Below are positions 63,521 through 64,000 of a stretch of 64,000 nt of DNA, piece after piece. The notes below the pieces were generated by a model. The model searched no databases, was not told where the DNA came from, and worked only from the letters and a program-made list of their open reading frames with translations. Numbering within the stretch: the stretch's first letter is position 1; each line of letters opens with the position of its first letter. Source of the stretch: Paenibacillus tengchongensis (lineage in GTDB: Bacteria > Bacillota > Bacilli > Paenibacillales > Paenibacillaceae); contig NZ_WACP01000012.1 in assembly GCF_008973665.1 (NCBI RefSeq), forward strand, positions 62,001 to 126,000, read 5' to 3'. The translations under genes and the position numbers were made by a program.

Positions 63521-63670
63521 GAACGATACAGCTATCAGTTGATTACGGCCCGCTACTGCTGATATTTTGTGCCGGAACCGCCATTTCCGTGATGTTTGCC
63601 GCATCAAAGGGCAGCCGCTTCCTTTACAACTAGAGTGTATGATTATTCTATTGTGCGAAGGAGTTCTGCC

Positions 63671-64000
63671 ATGCCTGCCCGCCAAAAAGCAAACCCTGCC
63701 GCCCTCCAGAGCCTTGCCCCATTTCTGAGCGTCACGTTTGGCGTCACCTGGCTCTGCTGGCTGCCGCTGTTGCTGAACCGTCAGTTCACCGCCGGACTTC
63801 CGGTGCTGCCCGGGCAGTTCTACCTGGGTTCGTTCGGACCGCTGCTAGGCACATTAGCCAGTGTACAAATGAGCGGCCGGCAGGGTGTGCGGCAATGGGC
63901 CAAACGCGCGTTTTCGCCGGCTTTTCCGCTGAAATGGCTGCTCCTATCGGCCGGTCTTCCGCTGGCCTACGGTGCGGTGGCGGCAGCGGTACACACCTTA
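63671..64000 (+). CDS. Membrane protein, probably CPBP-type (C-terminus cut by window edge)
   Basis: An ATG at 63671 (AAGGAG about 7 bases upstream) opens a frame of 110 codons to the window edge. It begins MPARQKANPAALQSLAPFLS, with hydrophobic helices SVTFGVTWLCWLPLLL (about 21-36), LGSFGPLLGTLASV (about 53-66) and a third from about 90. The pattern of the first three helices fits CPBP intramembrane proteases, but the catalytic EExxxR motif is beyond the edge. Confidence 0.6.
   Translation, partial: MPARQKANPAALQSLAPFLSVTFGVTWLCWLPLLLNRQFTAGLPVLPGQFYLGSFGPLLGTLASVQMSGRQGVRQWAKRAFSPAFPLKWLLLSAGLPLAYGAVAAAVHTL

Overview
The window looks like chromosomal DNA of an endospore-forming Gram-positive bacterium, most likely Paenibacillus or a close relative. 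This rests on strong GGAGG ribosome binding sites, the order trigger factor - clpX - lonB - lonA - ysxC, an Arg-type T-box leader in front of argS, an S-layer-homology protein, copper-amine-oxidase-type stalk domains, and collagen-like (BclA/BclB-type) spore-surface proteins. No database search was possible; names rest on motifs read by eye.

Layout. (1) 1-2.6 kb: a truncated polytopic membrane protein, several tiny membrane proteins (two are paralogues) and a small lipoprotein. (2) 2.7-27.4 kb, minus strand: a large extracellular polysaccharide locus. From its promoter-proximal side it holds a CpsB/YwqE tyrosine phosphatase, an SLH surface protein, a Wzz-type co-polymerase, a BY-kinase, an EpsC-type dehydratase, two secreted or anchored proteins, then (after a strong hairpin) an initiating phosphoglycosyltransferase, an SDR, Wzx, glycosyltransferases, Wzy, and nucleotide-sugar genes. 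The latter include the CDP-3,6-dideoxyhexose set rfbF/rfbG/rfbH, another SDR, a split transketolase and a GDP-mannose pyrophosphorylase. The inner part (about 2.9-19.2 kb) is visibly AT-rich. (3) 27.6-39.8 kb, minus strand: a housekeeping proteostasis block of ysxC, lonA, lonB, a nuclease-like protein, ispG, clpX, clpP, tig and a TPR-like protein. (4) 39.9-45.5 kb: tRNA-Arg(UCU), a repeat-rich strip with a group II intron 5' remnant, pstA/pstC/pstS without pstB, a secreted propeller protein and a lipoprotein. (5) 45.6-52.3 kb, plus strand: an ABC-2 exporter with its TetR regulator and operator, then a 1,094-residue SWIM/SNF2 helicase. (6) 52.4-60.6 kb: a long CTG-type triplet tract, dispersed repeats, a collagen-like spore protein with a stand-alone copy of its head domain, T-box-argS, a giant 14-residue-repeat protein ending in a peptidase-G2-like domain, a decayed pseudogene and an orphan phosphatase C-terminal domain. 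(7) 60.8-64 kb: a second tRNA-Arg(UCU) in inverse orientation, a small unknown protein, asnB and the start of a CPBP-like membrane protein.

Working together: the phosphatase/kinase/Wzz trio should control chain length and export. The wzx/wzy/GT set builds the repeat unit. The rfbFGH + transketolase + SDR block could make an unusual branched CDP-dideoxysugar, which is the most promising candidate for new biochemistry here. The spore-surface genes flank argS and form a second region of interest.
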